Shown: positions 1-8,961, counted from the stretch's first letter. The stretch: DNA of 64,000 nucleotides from Paenibacillus peoriae KCTC 3763 (GCF_000236805.1 NZ_AGFX01000009.1:173332-237331), one strand, 5' to 3'. Made by a program: numbers and translations. Notes: generated from the letters alone by a model not told the origin.

Positions 1-224
1 GTCATAATATTGAACCAAAAAACAGGAATAAAACGGGTTATGGAATACCCATCAAAATTGGTAACAATGTGTGGATCGGAGGGCACTGTGTCATTTTTCC
101 AGGTGTATCAATAGGCGATAACTCCATTGTCGCAGCAGGTTCTGTTGTAACAAAAGATGTACCCGCAAACATGATAGTTGCGGGTAATCCAGCTAAGGTG
201 CTCAGAACCATTACAGAAGAGTAA
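1..224 (+). CDS. Hexapeptide-repeat O-acetyltransferase, C-terminal part
   Basis: The first complete codon is at base 3 and the stop is at 222-224; the 5' end lies outside the window. About 73 residues are visible. They show left-handed beta-helix repeats ([20 protein letters not shown], then [14 protein letters not shown]) and end in [13 protein letters not shown], the usual closing motif of the maltose/galactoside O-acetyltransferase family. Such enzymes move an acetyl group from acetyl-CoA to a sugar or small acceptor in the cytoplasm. The acceptor cannot be told from this fragment. A hairpin terminator lies about 210 bp downstream, so the gene is not joined to the azoreductase cluster. 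Confidence 0.85.
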   Translation, partial: HNIEPKNRNKTGYGIPIKIGNNVWIGGHCVIFPGVSIGDNSIVAAGSVVTKDVPANMIVAGNPAKVLRTITEE

Positions 225-435
225 TTTTATTGAGTAACATAAAGAAAAAGAGGGTAAGTTAAGTCTCAGAAATGTTTGGACGGTGTTTTTTTAATAAAGC
301 TGGCTCTTGAGTTGCTAAACATGATAAAAATAGAAGTTGCAATAGCACTTTTGATCTCAGATAACGATGTTTTTTGAAGTAAACGTATTATTCTTTCCAT
401 CATTAAAATCATCATACAGAAAAGAAATTAGAAAA

Positions 436-470
436 GCTGTTGATTAGGTATTTAAATCAACGGCTCTTTT
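436..470 (+). terminator. Rho-independent terminator
   Basis: A 10-bp stem (GCTGTTGATT at 436-445 with AATCAACGGC at 455-464, one G:T pair) is followed by TCTTTTT. It lies in the 414-bp gap after the acetyltransferase. Nothing else is recognised between it and the promoter at 542. Confidence 0.7.
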
Positions 471-541
471 TGTTGCATAGCGTGCTTTCTTTGATTGGAT
501 TTTTGATAGAACGTTAATTAATTATGAATTACAAATAAACG

Positions 542-591
542 TTGACAATAAACATAGTTGTAACTTATATTATTACATGTACAAGATGTAA
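542..591 (+). promoter_or_regulatory. Sigma-A promoter with inverted repeat for the azoreductase operon
   Basis: TTGACA at 542-547 is followed after 17 bp by TTATAT at 565-570. Just downstream TTACAT (573-578) and ATGTAA (586-591) form an inverted repeat with a 7-nt spacer, overlapping the expected transcription start. This placement suits a repressor operator. Which regulator binds is not known; the Rrf2 or HxlR protein nearby are candidates. Confidence 0.6.
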
Positions 592-638
592 CTGAAATTA
601 TTACATTATAGCAAAATAAAACAAAAGGAATGATAAAG

Positions 639-1277
639 ATGACAAAAGTACTTTTTATTACAGCACACCCTCTAGAGGAGTCCACATCTTATAGCCTGGC
701 TGTGGGTGAAGCATTTATCGAATCTTACAAGGAAGCTAATCCGGAAGATGAAATTGTGAACATTGATTTGTATAAAGAATATATTCCTCACATTGATGCG
801 CATGTTTTTAGTGGCTGGGGAAAACTCCGCTCCGGAAGTGAATTTAATCAACTTTCAAGCGATGAGCAAGAGAAAGTAAAGCGTCTCGCAGAACTGTCTG
901 ACCAATTTATTGAAGCAGACAAATATATATTCGTTACTCCTTTCTGGAATTTTTCATATCCTCCAGTGATGAAAGCTTATATTGATGCTGTTTCTGTGGC
1001 GGGTAAATCTTTCCGTTACTCAGAACAGGGTCAACCCATTGGATTACTGACTGATAAAAAAGCAATTCATATTCAGGCACGGGGTGGTTTTTACTCCGAG
1101 AGTCCTGCGAATGAACTTGAAATGGGGCATCGTCACCTTCAAGTCATCATGAATTTCTTCGGTGTACCTTCATTCGAAGGTCTGTTTGTTGAAGGTCATA
1201 ATAAAGCTAAGGACAAAGCACAAGAGATCAAAGAAAATGCCATTGCGAGAGCTAAAGTTCTTGCCAAAACATTCTAA
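639..1277 (+). CDS. azoR: FMN-dependent NADH-azoreductase
   Basis: This 212-residue flavodoxin-fold protein begins [19 protein letters not shown], the FMN-phosphate-binding start of the AzoR family. It contains [19 protein letters not shown], the family's flavin-binding loop, and [15 protein letters not shown] near the C-terminus. These enzymes reduce quinones and azo compounds by two electrons using NAD(P)H. The ATG at 639 is preferred because AAAGGA at 624-629 is 9 nt upstream; an ATG at 630 would touch the ribosome site. It is the first gene of a likely three-gene operon with the YwnB-like and DsbA-like genes, and a sigma-A promoter lies about 70 bp upstream. A quinone/electrophile detoxification role is inferred from family and context. 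Confidence 0.9.
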   Translation: MTKVLFITAHPLEESTSYSLAVGEAFIESYKEANPEDEIVNIDLYKEYIPHIDAHVFSGWGKLRSGSEFNQLSSDEQEKVKRLAELSDQFIEADKYIFVTPFWNFSYPPVMKAYIDAVSVAGKSFRYSEQGQPIGLLTDKKAIHIQARGGFYSESPANELEMGHRHLQVIMNFFGVPSFEGLFVEGHNKAKDKAQEIKENAIARAKVLAKTF

Positions 1278-1304
1278 AATATAGGATAGAAAGGTGAAAC
1301 AACT

Positions 1305-1943
1305 ATGAAGATTGCGATTATTGGAGCTAGCGGAAAAGCGGGAAATGTAATACTAGAGGAATCTATGGAACGTGGACATCAAGTAACTGCAATTGTTAGA
1401 AATGCAAGCAAGATTAAGAAAAGCGACGTTCAAATTCTCGAAAAAAGTGTATTCGACCTTAATACAGAAGATATTAAAGACTTTGATGTTGTCGTAAATG
1501 CATTTAAAGCTATCGAAGGTCAGGAACATCAGCATGTAGAAGCTGGAACAGTTCTTATAAAGGCTCTTCAAGGAACTATACAAACGAGACTAATTGTTGT
1601 GGGTGGTGCAGGGAGTCTGTTTGTAGATGAAGCTCAAACAACTCGTAAATTTGAGGCACCTGGTTTTCCGGAAGTATATTTACCAACGGCTGTTAATATG
1701 GCCAAAAATCTTAATGATCTTCAGCGATCCACTGGTATTCAATGGACGTATCTTAGTCCAGCAGGAATTTTTGATCCTGAGGGTCGGAAAACAGGGTCAT
1801 ACCAAAAAGGTGGAGATCGAGTAACCTTGAACATTCAAGGGGAGAGTTACATTAGCTATGCAGACTATGCCATCGCTTTGCTTGACGAAATCGAACACCC
1901 GGAACATGAAAACATGCGATATTCAGTTGTTGGAGAGCGTTAA
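1305..1943 (+). CDS. NAD(P)-binding oxidoreductase, YwnB-like
   Basis: The 212 residues start MKIAIIGASGKAGNVILEESMERGHQVTAIVRN, a Rossmann GxxGxxG nucleotide-binding fold, with WTYLSPAGIFDPEGRKTG in the second half. This matches the NmrA/YwnB-type atypical short-chain reductases. The substrate is unknown. The gene follows azoreductase by 27 bp, with AAAGGTG before the ATG. In Bacillus subtilis ywnB lies beside ywnA, an Rrf2 regulator. The same pairing occurs here, with an Rrf2 gene at 2865, which supports a shared stress-response unit. Confidence 0.85.
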   Translation: MKIAIIGASGKAGNVILEESMERGHQVTAIVRNASKIKKSDVQILEKSVFDLNTEDIKDFDVVVNAFKAIEGQEHQHVEAGTVLIKALQGTIQTRLIVVGGAGSLFVDEAQTTRKFEAPGFPEVYLPTAVNMAKNLNDLQRSTGIQWTYLSPAGIFDPEGRKTGSYQKGGDRVTLNIQGESYISYADYAIALLDEIEHPEHENMRYSVVGER

Positions 1944-1963
1944 GTTAGTTAAAGGAGTTGTGA

Positions 1964-2593
1964 ATGATGAAAAATAACGAGCTTTCTCTTATTTATGTGT
2001 GGGATGCTTATTGTGGATGGTGTTATGGATTCTCGAAAAGCCTACGGACTTTTCTTCAAAACCACTTAGAATTACCGATCCAAGTGTTGTCTGCTGGTCT
2101 TTTTGTAGGTGATCGGAGTCAATCAATAGCAGCATATCCGCATATTCCCGAAGCAAATAAACGGATTGGACAGCTTACCGGTGCAGTGTTTGGTTCTTCC
2201 TATGATAAACTTTTGAATGAAGGTACATTTATTATGGATAGTGAGGCAGCAGCTATCGGATTTTCCGCTTTACGCTCTTTGGCCCCAGAACGAGTAGTGT
2301 ACCTAGCGGCTGCAATGCAGCGAGCATTTTATTACGAGGGCAAAAGTCTTAGTGATTTAGAAACATACCAAGAAATAGCTAAACAATTTGATCTGGATGA
2401 ACAGAGACTGATTGAACGGATTAAAACTCCAGAGACATTGGGTGAAGTCAAACAAGAATTTTTAATTGCCGCCAACCTTGGAGCAAGAAGTTACCCAACA
2501 CTGTTCTTGAAAAAAGAGGATGGATTGTATAATCTCGGCGGTGGCGCTGTGACAGCTGAGAAGTTAGAAGAAAAATTTGCTGAATTAATCTAA
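1964..2593 (+). CDS. DsbA-family thioredoxin-fold protein
   Basis: This 209-residue protein has a thioredoxin-like start with the redox motif CGWC inside IYVWDAYCGWCYGFSKSL, and the cis-proline region SYPTLFLKKEDG near the end. It resembles the FrnE/DsbA branch of cytoplasmic thiol-disulfide proteins rather than an exported DsbA, since no signal peptide is visible. AAAGGAG at 1951-1957 serves the ATG at 1964; the ATG at 1967 is equally possible. It closes the azoreductase operon, and a terminator follows at 2656. A role in thiol repair or electrophile response is inferred. Confidence 0.85.
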   Translation: MMKNNELSLIYVWDAYCGWCYGFSKSLRTFLQNHLELPIQVLSAGLFVGDRSQSIAAYPHIPEANKRIGQLTGAVFGSSYDKLLNEGTFIMDSEAAAIGFSALRSLAPERVVYLAAAMQRAFYYEGKSLSDLETYQEIAKQFDLDEQRLIERIKTPETLGEVKQEFLIAANLGARSYPTLFLKKEDGLYNLGGGAVTAEKLEEKFAELI

Positions 2594-2655
2594 TTTAAAG
2601 TTACATGAAGAGAATTTCTCTAAGAAAAAGGTATCTTTCATTTTTCTACGTTAAT

Positions 2656-2695
2656 CTGGATCAAGCGAATTTATTCCCTGCTTGGTCCAGTTTTT
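2656..2695 (+). terminator. Rho-independent terminator of the azoR operon
   Basis: An 11-bp stem (CTGGATCAAGC at 2656-2666 with GCTTGGTCCAG at 2680-2690, one G:T pair) is followed by TTTTTATATT. Confidence 0.8.
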
Positions 2696-2758
2696 ATATT
2701 GGATAGACTCCAATGGTTAAATACAGGTGTGCTCCCTGAACTATTACGACTCTCATTG

Positions 2759-2787
2759 TAACATTCTAAATACATGTTAGAATGTTA
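2759..2787 (+). promoter_or_regulatory. Perfect inverted repeat upstream of the Rrf2 gene
   Basis: TAACATTCTA (2759-2768) and TAGAATGTTA (2778-2787) are perfect 10-bp arms with a 9-nt spacer, about 80 bp before the Rrf2 start. The size and symmetry fit a dimeric Rrf2-type operator, so autoregulation is likely. The site at 573-591 is related only loosely. Confidence 0.6.
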
Positions 2788-2864
2788 TTACCGCATCCTT
2801 GGAATATCCATGTTAAATATTTTATAAGTAACTCAAATTATTCTTGTACCACTGGGGTGAAAAA

Positions 2865-3296
2865 ATGTCCGTAAGTTCTCGGTTTTATATAGGTATACAC
2901 ATTTTGTCGTTGTTGGAGATTAATAAAGAAGGAAATAATTCATCTGAAATGATTGCAAACAGCGTAAATACACACCCTGTAATGATCCGTAAAATTATGG
3001 GGATGTTAAAAAAATCAGGATTGGTGAATGTAACTCATGGAAAAGCAGGGGCTAAACTCGCACAAAATCTAAGTGAAATAACATTATTCGATGTTTACAA
3101 AGCAGTGAATGCAGTGAATGACAATAACTTATTTAATATTCAAGAGAAACCAAACCCAGATTGTCCGGTTGGTAAAAACCTCCAAGTGACGATTGAACCT
3201 ATTTTTTCATTGGCACAAAGAGCATTGGAAAAAGTACTTGAACAAGTAACTTTACAAGATATAGTGGCTGATCTAGATAGGGATTCACTTGATTAG
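2865..3296 (+). CDS. Rrf2-family transcriptional regulator, YwnA-like
   Basis: From the ATG at 2865 the product is 143 residues (MSVSSRFYIGIHILSLLEIN...). It has the winged helix of the Rrf2 family: SSEMIANSVNTHPVMIRKIMGMLKKSGLV as the recognition helix region and a wing THGKAGAKLA. A single Cys (NPDCPVG) is present rather than the three-Cys iron-sulfur ligand set of IscR or NsrR, so it is probably a YwnA-type regulator sensing thiol-reactive compounds. GGGGTG lies 7 nt before this ATG; a start at 2844 has no ribosome site. It sits downstream of the azoR-ywnB-dsbA operon, and a perfect palindrome lies in its own leader. Confidence 0.88.
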   Translation: MSVSSRFYIGIHILSLLEINKEGNNSSEMIANSVNTHPVMIRKIMGMLKKSGLVNVTHGKAGAKLAQNLSEITLFDVYKAVNAVNDNNLFNIQEKPNPDCPVGKNLQVTIEPIFSLAQRALEKVLEQVTLQDIVADLDRDSLD

Positions 3297-3323
3297 CTTA
3301 TTTTTGAATTTTTGTTAACACCA

Positions 3324-3362
3324 AGCAGCCAGTTACTGATTGAACTTCGGTGACTGGCTGCT
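3324..3362. terminator. Hairpin between convergent genes
   Basis: AGCAGCCAGTTAC (3324-3336) pairs with GTGACTGGCTGCT (3350-3362), about 13 bp, between the Rrf2 gene and the convergent flavin-dependent oxidoreductase gene. The downstream T-run is poor on both strands, so termination is only probable. Confidence 0.5.
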
Positions 3363-3445
3363 AAATTTGCAAGGTGTTTTCTATTTACTATTCACCAAGA
3401 GTACAGTTATGAAAACACAGTTTGGCTAAGTCAAAGTTCTCTAAT

Positions 3446-4483
3446 TTAATGTGTTGAAGAAAGCTTGAATTCATCGGCTAACAGTTTGTACGCTTTATGA
3501 CGCGCAACTTTGTCTGTATATGCTTCCCATAACATTACTTCATCGACCATGGTCTCTGATGCCAGATTTCTTAATTGATCAGAAACTGTTTTAATCCCTC
3601 CGATAATGAACCGATTCCTGTTTTCTTTACGTGCTTCTTTTTCTGCTAAAGAATAAACATGTGAATGCGCTTCTTCCAAACTAGGAAATGGCTGTCCTTG
3701 CATTAGGGTACCCGCGTACATCCTAGCCCATAATAATTCAAGAGGAGCTGCCAAATACTTGGCTTCATCATCCGTTTCTGCGGTGATTACAATGGTTGAA
3801 ACAATACTTCGTGGTACTGACATAAATACAGATGGTTTGAACCGTTCTTTGTAAGCACGTAGTACTGGCACAGTCATTTGCGGTGATAAATAGGACGCGA
3901 AGGCTAACCCAAGCCCTTCTTTGACAGCAAAATTCAATCCACCATCACTTGAGCCCAACATATATAGCTCAGGAATCGCTGGTTCCCCTGAAATAACTTC
4001 AATATTTCTGAATGGATGATCTGAAGCAAAATTCCTTGAGAAAAACGAGAGTAACTCATTCAACTGCTCAGGAAAATTAACCACTTCTTGTGAACGACGT
4101 AGTGCGTAAGCAGTCAGTGCATCTGTCCCGCTTGCTCTGCCGATTCCAAGATCGATTCTTCCAGGATGTGCAGCTTCTAAAAGTGAAAAATTCTCTGCTA
4201 CTTTGAATGAGCTATGGTTGGGTAGCATAATGCCTCCTGCACCTATTCGTATTCGTTCAGTGCGTGCAGCAGCATACATGCTCATTAAATCTGGAGCAGT
4301 ACTTACTTGATTACTGGTATTATGATGTTCTGCAAACCAATACCTCGTATAACCTAATTGATCAGCTAACTGAACTAGTTCAATAGCATCTTGGATGGTT
4401 TTTGAAGGTGTATCACCATTCATAATCGTTGCAATATTGAGGATAGATAACTTAAGTTCTTGCTTTTTTGGATGAATAGACAT
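3446..4483 (-). CDS. LLM-class flavin-dependent oxidoreductase
   Basis: The 345-residue protein has the luciferase-like monooxygenase fold: LADQLGYTRYWFAEHHN near residue 45, IRIGAGGIMLPNHSSFKVAENFSLLEAAHPGRIDLGIGRASGTD around 77-120, and a C-terminal LLADEF. The AEHH and GIGRASG motifs are typical of the MsnO8/YwcH subgroup. It would use FMNH2 and oxygen on an unknown small substrate. It is divergent from an HxlR regulator, and the 307-bp gap between them contains a promoter with an operator-like palindrome. HxlR-type repressors often control such flavoenzymes in response to electrophiles, so coregulation is likely but inferred. Confidence 0.85.
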   Translation of the reverse strand: MSIHPKKQELKLSILNIATIMNGDTPSKTIQDAIELVQLADQLGYTRYWFAEHHNTSNQVSTAPDLMSMYAAARTERIRIGAGGIMLPNHSSFKVAENFSLLEAAHPGRIDLGIGRASGTDALTAYALRRSQEVVNFPEQLNELLSFFSRNFASDHPFRNIEVISGEPAIPELYMLGSSDGGLNFAVKEGLGLAFASYLSPQMTVPVLRAYKERFKPSVFMSVPRSIVSTIVITAETDDEAKYLAAPLELLWARMYAGTLMQGQPFPSLEEAHSHVYSLAEKEARKENRNRFIIGGIKTVSDQLRNLASETMVDEVMLWEAYTDKVARHKAYKLLADEFKLSSTH

Positions 4484-4729
4484 ATTTTTTACTCCTCACC
4501 TAATCGTTCTTCTTTCTGCCAATCACTTGAGATATTTGTTTCACATAATGAACGAAAAAAGAAATGTCATACTGGTTCACAAGACAATGTATAGGGGATG
4601 ATTTTAGCTGCTAAGGCTAGCTGCTCATTTAATCTTGTATCCCGAGTAACTCGTGAATATATGAGCTTAAATCTTATTGACTACTTGATTTTATCATGTT
4701 AGTTTATATTGTGAAGTACGTAAATTGTT

Positions 4730-4758
4730 TTGACTAGCTAATTTAAAGTTAGTAAATA
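4730..4758 (+). promoter_or_regulatory. HxlR promoter with palindrome in the spacer
   Basis: TTGACT (4730-4735) and TAAATA (4753-4758) are 17 bp apart. The spacer holds CTAATTTAAAGTTAG (4738-4752), an inverted repeat with CTAA/TTAG arms. A repressor bound there would block polymerase directly. The shape is like operators of HxlR proteins such as YodB, so autoregulation and control of the divergent flavin gene are plausible. The rest of the 307-bp gap shows nothing further. Confidence 0.55.
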
Positions 4759-4790
4759 TGCTTTGACTAACACTTGTGAGAGGGGATGTC

Positions 4791-5129
4791 ATGAAATCTA
4801 CAGAAGAGATGGTTTGTATTAAAACCATTAAGGAAACGATGGACATCTTTAGTGGGAAATGGGCAATCATTATCATAGGAGCTCTGCATGCAGGAGCAAA
4901 ACGTTTCAATGAACTTAGTAAAGAATTAGGGATAAGAACCACATCGCTATCTGATGCTTTGAAAAGTCTGGAGTCTAACGGTATAGTTACTCGCACAGTT
5001 TACCCTACAATTCCTATTACAGTAGAATATTCTTTAACTGAAAAGGGGAGTGATTTCGGAGAAATTTTCTTGGCTATTAATGACTGGGGAATTAAATGGA
5101 TCAAGAAAGACATAGATTATTCAAAATAG
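4791..5129 (+). CDS. HxlR-family transcriptional regulator
   Basis: From the ATG at 4791 the product is 112 residues. It contains the HxlR signature: TMDIFSGKWAIIIIGALHAGAKRFNELSKELGI, then SLSDALKSLESNGIVTR and a YSLTEKG wing. Cys near the N-terminus (EEMVCIKTIKE) is at the position of the redox-sensing Cys of YodB/HypR proteins, so it may sense quinones or thiol-reactive compounds (known for the family, inferred here). GAGAGGGG lies 5-6 nt before this ATG. A start at 4776 would lie within the ribosome site. It is divergent from the flavin oxidoreductase. Confidence 0.88.
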   Translation: MKSTEEMVCIKTIKETMDIFSGKWAIIIIGALHAGAKRFNELSKELGIRTTSLSDALKSLESNGIVTRTVYPTIPITVEYSLTEKGSDFGEIFLAINDWGIKWIKKDIDYSK

Positions 5130-5247
5130 CGGAATAAAATGTAGATGTTATTTCTAAGGAATTATCACGTCTTTTTCACCAAACATAACGTTTCTCTATA
5201 TTAGGGGAGAGAGCAAAAGAATCAAACTTATTAACAAGATAGTCCTA

Positions 5248-5276
5248 CAAAAATGTCGCTATTAGCGACATTTTTG
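5248..5276. terminator. Bidirectional terminator hairpin
   Basis: Perfect 13-bp arms, CAAAAATGTCGCT (5248-5260) and AGCGACATTTTTG (5264-5276), surround a 3-nt loop, with T-runs on both strands. The rest of the 376-bp gap to the next gene is AT-rich without recognised features. Confidence 0.8.
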
Positions 5277-5505
5277 ATTAAAAATATTAAAATTTTTCTC
5301 ACACTGATAAAAGAAATTATTCAACAGCAAATAATAAAAAAATACATACGTGATAAGTAGGTATATAAAGTATACTAACATCATTTATTTTGAGTACTTT
5401 ATAAAATATATTAACTTGATATAATAGGCCTTGCTAAGGAACTTGAAAGTGACTAGATCAACTTTCAAAAATAGTGATTTTTAATTCATAGAGGAGTAAT
5501 ACGTG

Positions 5506-6489
5506 ATGAAAAATAAAATACAATCAAAATCAATAGTTCATATGAACGCCTGGAGACTGCACGACTACGGCGGTATAGGTGCTATGCGCCTTGAAGAAAT
5601 CTCTCGCCCCACCCCAAAAAAGGGCGAGGTCTTGGTACGGTTACTTGCAGCAGCTACCAACCCATTTGATTGGTACATGGCAGAGGGAATGATCGCTAAA
5701 TGGGAAATCAATTTGCCAATCACATTTGGACGCGATGGAGCAGGAATCGTGGAAGAGCTTGGTGAGGGGGTGACTGAATTCAAAGTCGGTGAGGCTGTTT
5801 ATGGCCAAGCAGATCCAGCGGAGGACGGGACCTTTGCTGAATATGCAGTCTTTCGTGCAGATCGCTTAATGCGCAAACCTGAATCTTTATCCTTTGCTGA
5901 AGCTTCTGCTTTGCCAAACACGCTCTACGCAGCTTGGAATGCTCTGTTCTCGACTAAAACGGGTATGGATTTACAACCTGGGCAATCTGTATTAATCCAC
6001 GGAGCAGGTGGCGGAATTGGAAGCTTAGCACTGCAACTTGCTAAGTGGCGTGGTGCTCATGTAATTGCGGTGGCTGCTCCGAAGCACGAAAACCTTTTAC
6101 GTGATCTCGGTGCCGATCAGTTCATTGATTACACACATCAGCATTTTGAGGAAGAAGTGATCGATCGCTTAGACGGAGTAGTAGACACCATTTGTGCAGA
6201 GCCGGCAAGTAAGTCCTACTCGATACTGAAGCCAGGTGGGATGTATGTATCACTGCTCAGGACACCTGATCAGAACGAGGCTAAAGCAAAAGGTGTTCGT
6301 GCAATACTTACATTTGGTCCAGACAGCTATTCCGCAACGAACGAAATTGAGGCAGCAGTTGCAGTTGGTGCTGTTCGCCCGATTGTTGACAAAGTATACC
6401 CCCTAGCCCAGGCACCGACTGCCCTAATTGAATTGAAAACGGGTAATGGAATAGGGAAGATTGTACTTAAAATTAATGAATCAATATAA
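5506..6489 (+). CDS. Zinc-free MDR-family NADP oxidoreductase (quinone reductase-like)
   Basis: The 327-residue protein has the MDR layout. The N-terminal GroES-like half contains AAATNPFDWYMAEG and FGRDGAGIVEELGEGVTEFKVGEAVYG. The Rossmann half has SVLIHGAGGGIGSLALQLAKWRGAHVIAV (the GxGxxG NADP loop) and ends GIGKIVLKI. The zinc-binding cysteines are absent, as in quinone oxidoreductases. GAGGAG at 5491-5496 serves ATG 5506 or the GTG at 5503. It fits the local theme of quinone detoxification. It is convergent with the ROK regulator across a strong terminator. Confidence 0.88.
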   Translation: MKNKIQSKSIVHMNAWRLHDYGGIGAMRLEEISRPTPKKGEVLVRLLAAATNPFDWYMAEGMIAKWEINLPITFGRDGAGIVEELGEGVTEFKVGEAVYGQADPAEDGTFAEYAVFRADRLMRKPESLSFAEASALPNTLYAAWNALFSTKTGMDLQPGQSVLIHGAGGGIGSLALQLAKWRGAHVIAVAAPKHENLLRDLGADQFIDYTHQHFEEEVIDRLDGVVDTICAEPASKSYSILKPGGMYVSLLRTPDQNEAKAKGVRAILTFGPDSYSATNEIEAAVAVGAVRPIVDKVYPLAQAPTALIELKTGNGIGKIVLKINESI

Positions 6490-6516
6490 CGATTACTTGT
6501 TGAACTGAAAATGTTA

Positions 6517-6563
6517 AAGGATTCAAGTTCCTATCACTAGCGTAGATAGGAACTTGAATCCTT
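6517..6563. terminator. Strong bidirectional terminator
   Basis: Arms of 19 bp (6517-6535 and 6545-6563) containing GGATTCAAGTTCCTATC and its complement surround a 9-nt loop. The hairpin lies between the convergent MDR and ROK genes and ends against the ROK stop codon. Confidence 0.85.
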
Positions 6564-6565
6564 AT

Positions 6566-7780
6566 TTAAACAGGTATTTCTTCAGTGAAATAATCCAATA
6601 CCATACAACCAGCCCCCTGAGCCACAATATTGTAGGCTGCAGTGGACTTAATTATTTCGACATTACTGTTTGGATGAAAACTTACACGATCCTGTGCAGT
6701 TTTAGCTGCGACATCAAAAAAACGCGGTTTCGGCACTAGTGTACCTCCAAAAACCACAATTTCTGGACGCAATAAAAAAATCAAATTACTAAGGCCAATC
6801 CCAAAATAATAGGCTGCATCTTCTACAACAGCTAAACAGAGTTCATCGTTTTGTTCTAAAGCATGTAAAATATGAAATAAATCAATATCTTCAACATCAT
6901 TAACTTCACATGACAGCATGGAAGGTTTACCACGTTTTATAAGTCGAATCAATTCCTCACGAATAGCTGGCAAACTACTGTAAGCTTGAAGACATCCGTA
7001 TGAACCACATGAGCAACGCCTACCGTGGATATCAATAATGATATGTCCAAAGGTATCCTCCGTCTCACGTTTACTACTGACTAATCTCCCTTGTGAAATC
7101 GTACCACACCTAATCCCAATATCACTGGATACAAAAACCAAGTTGTCCGTCTCTTTCCAATAGTTCATACGATATTCAGCAAGAGCAGCTAAATTGGTTC
7201 CGTTTTCTAAGAATACAGGGATATCCGTTTTGTTTTTTAAGTAGTCGACAATATTCAGATCCCATCCGTCTGCAGGAAAGTGCTGCGGGTGTGAAATAGC
7301 CCCCATGTCAGGGTTGAACGAATCCAGAACCCCAATACCGATACCTAGCAAATTCTCTTTAGGAATGTGATTCTGATCTAATAAGTTATCAACGCATGCT
7401 GCAATATAGTTTAATGTAAATTCTCCAGTGCATTCAGAGGTCATTTTTAATTTTTCAACGCTTATGATATTTAGCTTTAAATCAAGGAGTAAGATCGTAG
7501 TATATAGACTTGTTAGTTCTACACCAACTAAATAATATGAATCTGGCTTAATAACATAGGCTAAGGGTTTACGTCCACCACTTGATTTTCCAATCCCACT
7601 ATCATAGATAAGACCTTCCTCAACGAGCTCTTCTAGTAAACGACCACAAGTTACATGTTTAAATCCAGTATGTTCAGTTAGTGTGTTAATGGTTACAGGA
7701 CCCAATTTACGTACTAAGCTATATAACAGCTTCAAATTTTTTGCTTTAGGTGAGGATAAGTCCTCAAATTTATTTAGCAT
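6566..7780 (-). CDS. ROK-family transcriptional regulator
   Basis: The 404-residue protein begins with a winged helix (TINTLTEHTGFKHVTCGRLLEELVEEGLI, residues about 33-62), followed by a sugar-kinase-like ROK domain. The zinc motif CSCGSYGC in GRRCSCGSYGCLQAY is intact, as is the GIGLSNLIFLLRPEIVVFGG stretch. It is a NagC/XylR-type repressor. Its effector is unknown. It is divergent from the purine nucleoside phosphorylase operon across a 362-bp gap, so it may control nucleoside salvage, but ROK proteins normally respond to sugars. A pentose or deoxyribose phosphate would be a reasonable guess. Confidence 0.88.
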   Translation of the reverse strand: MLNKFEDLSSPKAKNLKLLYSLVRKLGPVTINTLTEHTGFKHVTCGRLLEELVEEGLIYDSGIGKSSGGRKPLAYVIKPDSYYLVGVELTSLYTTILLLDLKLNIISVEKLKMTSECTGEFTLNYIAACVDNLLDQNHIPKENLLGIGIGVLDSFNPDMGAISHPQHFPADGWDLNIVDYLKNKTDIPVFLENGTNLAALAEYRMNYWKETDNLVFVSSDIGIRCGTISQGRLVSSKRETEDTFGHIIIDIHGRRCSCGSYGCLQAYSSLPAIREELIRLIKRGKPSMLSCEVNDVEDIDLFHILHALEQNDELCLAVVEDAAYYFGIGLSNLIFLLRPEIVVFGGTLVPKPRFFDVAAKTAQDRVSFHPNSNVEIIKSTAAYNIVAQGAGCMVLDYFTEEIPV

Positions 7781-8142
7781 ATTATTTCTCCTTGATATGT
7801 GATCTATGGGAAACTAAATCAATACAGATACAGTTTATTATCCAACTTTTTTTATAATAGTTCCACTCCATTTAATTTTTATTCTACAAAATTGCGAATT
7901 TTAAACAGAACTGATTTACATAATAAATATCGCGTTTATTACTTTTATACTTAAAGATTAAATAAAAATATTTGAAACGAGATAAATTCACTTGGGAACA
8001 CTATACTTTTTATATAAATGATAAATAGTTATTTACAAAAAGAGAATAAGCCATTAGAATTAACTATAGAAAGTGCTGTAGCAAGAATCTTGAAATGGTC
8101 GTTAAACGTTTCATAGCACAATATATTTAGGAGGAATGCAAC
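7781..8142. other. Divergent intergenic region, AT-rich
   Basis: This 362-bp gap separates the ROK regulator from the nucleoside phosphorylase gene. It must hold divergent promoters, but no hexamer pair with good spacing could be picked with confidence. AGGAGG at 8131-8136 is the ribosome site of the phosphorylase. No RNA gene or repeat was recognised. Confidence 0.5.
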
Positions 8143-8961
8143 ATGCAAAAAATGCAAGATATTCAGGAAGCCAGAGACTTTATCATAAGTAAGACCTCGT
8201 ATCGTCCAACAATTGGGATGATTTTGGGATCGGGACTGGGGACATTAGCTGATGAAATTGCAAACCCTTTCACAATTCCCTATAGTGAAATCCCTCATTT
8301 TGCAAAATCAGAAGCAGTAGGACATGCGAACGAATTAGTTATTGGGGAGCTAAAGGGAAAAACTGTGGTTGCGATGAAAGGACGCTTTCATTATTATGAA
8401 GGTTTTACTCTTGATGAAGTAACTTTCCCTGTTCGTGTAATGAAGGCTCTAGGAGTTGAAAACCTGCTCATCACTAATGCGTGCGGTGCCGTCAATAAAG
8501 AATTTAAACCGGGTGAGTTAATGTTGATTACGGATCACCTCAATATGGTCGGTACGAATCCATTGATTGGACCGAATAATAACGATCTAGGTACTCGTTT
8601 TCCTGATCTTTCCCAAGTGTACAATGCTGAATTGCGACAAATTGCTATGGAAGTTGCAAAAGCGCAAAATACAACTTTACGCGAAGGCGTATACTCCTGG
8701 TGGAGTGGTCCGGCTTATGAAACACCAGCTGAAATTCGCATGATTCGTACATTAGGGGCAGATGCCGTTGGTATGTCAACCGTACCGGAAGCCATCGTAG
8801 CTGTCCACGCGAACATGAAGGTACTTGGAATCTCCTGTTTAACCAACATGGCTTGTGGAATTCTAGATCAGCCTCTAAGTCATGACGAAGTAATTGAGGT
8901 AGCTGCCTTGGTAAGAGAGAGTTTCATTGCTTTAGTTAAGGGAATTGTAGAGAAGGTTTAG
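8143..8961 (+). CDS. punA: Purine-nucleoside phosphorylase
   Basis: The 272-residue product has the class II (trimeric) PNP signature: GMILGSGLGTLADEI near residue 27, KGRFHYYEG about residue 80, ITNACGAVNKEFKPGELMLITDHLN about 108-132, GPAYETPAEIRM near 190 and GMSTVPEAIVA near 206. It splits purine (deoxy)nucleosides with phosphate into base and (deoxy)ribose-1-phosphate in the cytoplasm. AGGAGG lies 6 nt upstream. It opens a row of salvage genes (exporter, deaminase, phosphopentomutase, permease). Phosphopentomutase takes its sugar phosphate onward. Confidence 0.93.
   Translation: MQKMQDIQEARDFIISKTSYRPTIGMILGSGLGTLADEIANPFTIPYSEIPHFAKSEAVGHANELVIGELKGKTVVAMKGRFHYYEGFTLDEVTFPVRVMKALGVENLLITNACGAVNKEFKPGELMLITDHLNMVGTNPLIGPNNNDLGTRFPDLSQVYNAELRQIAMEVAKAQNTTLREGVYSWWSGPAYETPAEIRMIRTLGADAVGMSTVPEAIVAVHANMKVLGISCLTNMACGILDQPLSHDEVIEVAALVRESFIALVKGIVEKV

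Noticed and set aside
1353-1583. Minus-strand frame within the YwnB-like gene
   Set aside because: Shadow of a well-supported gene.
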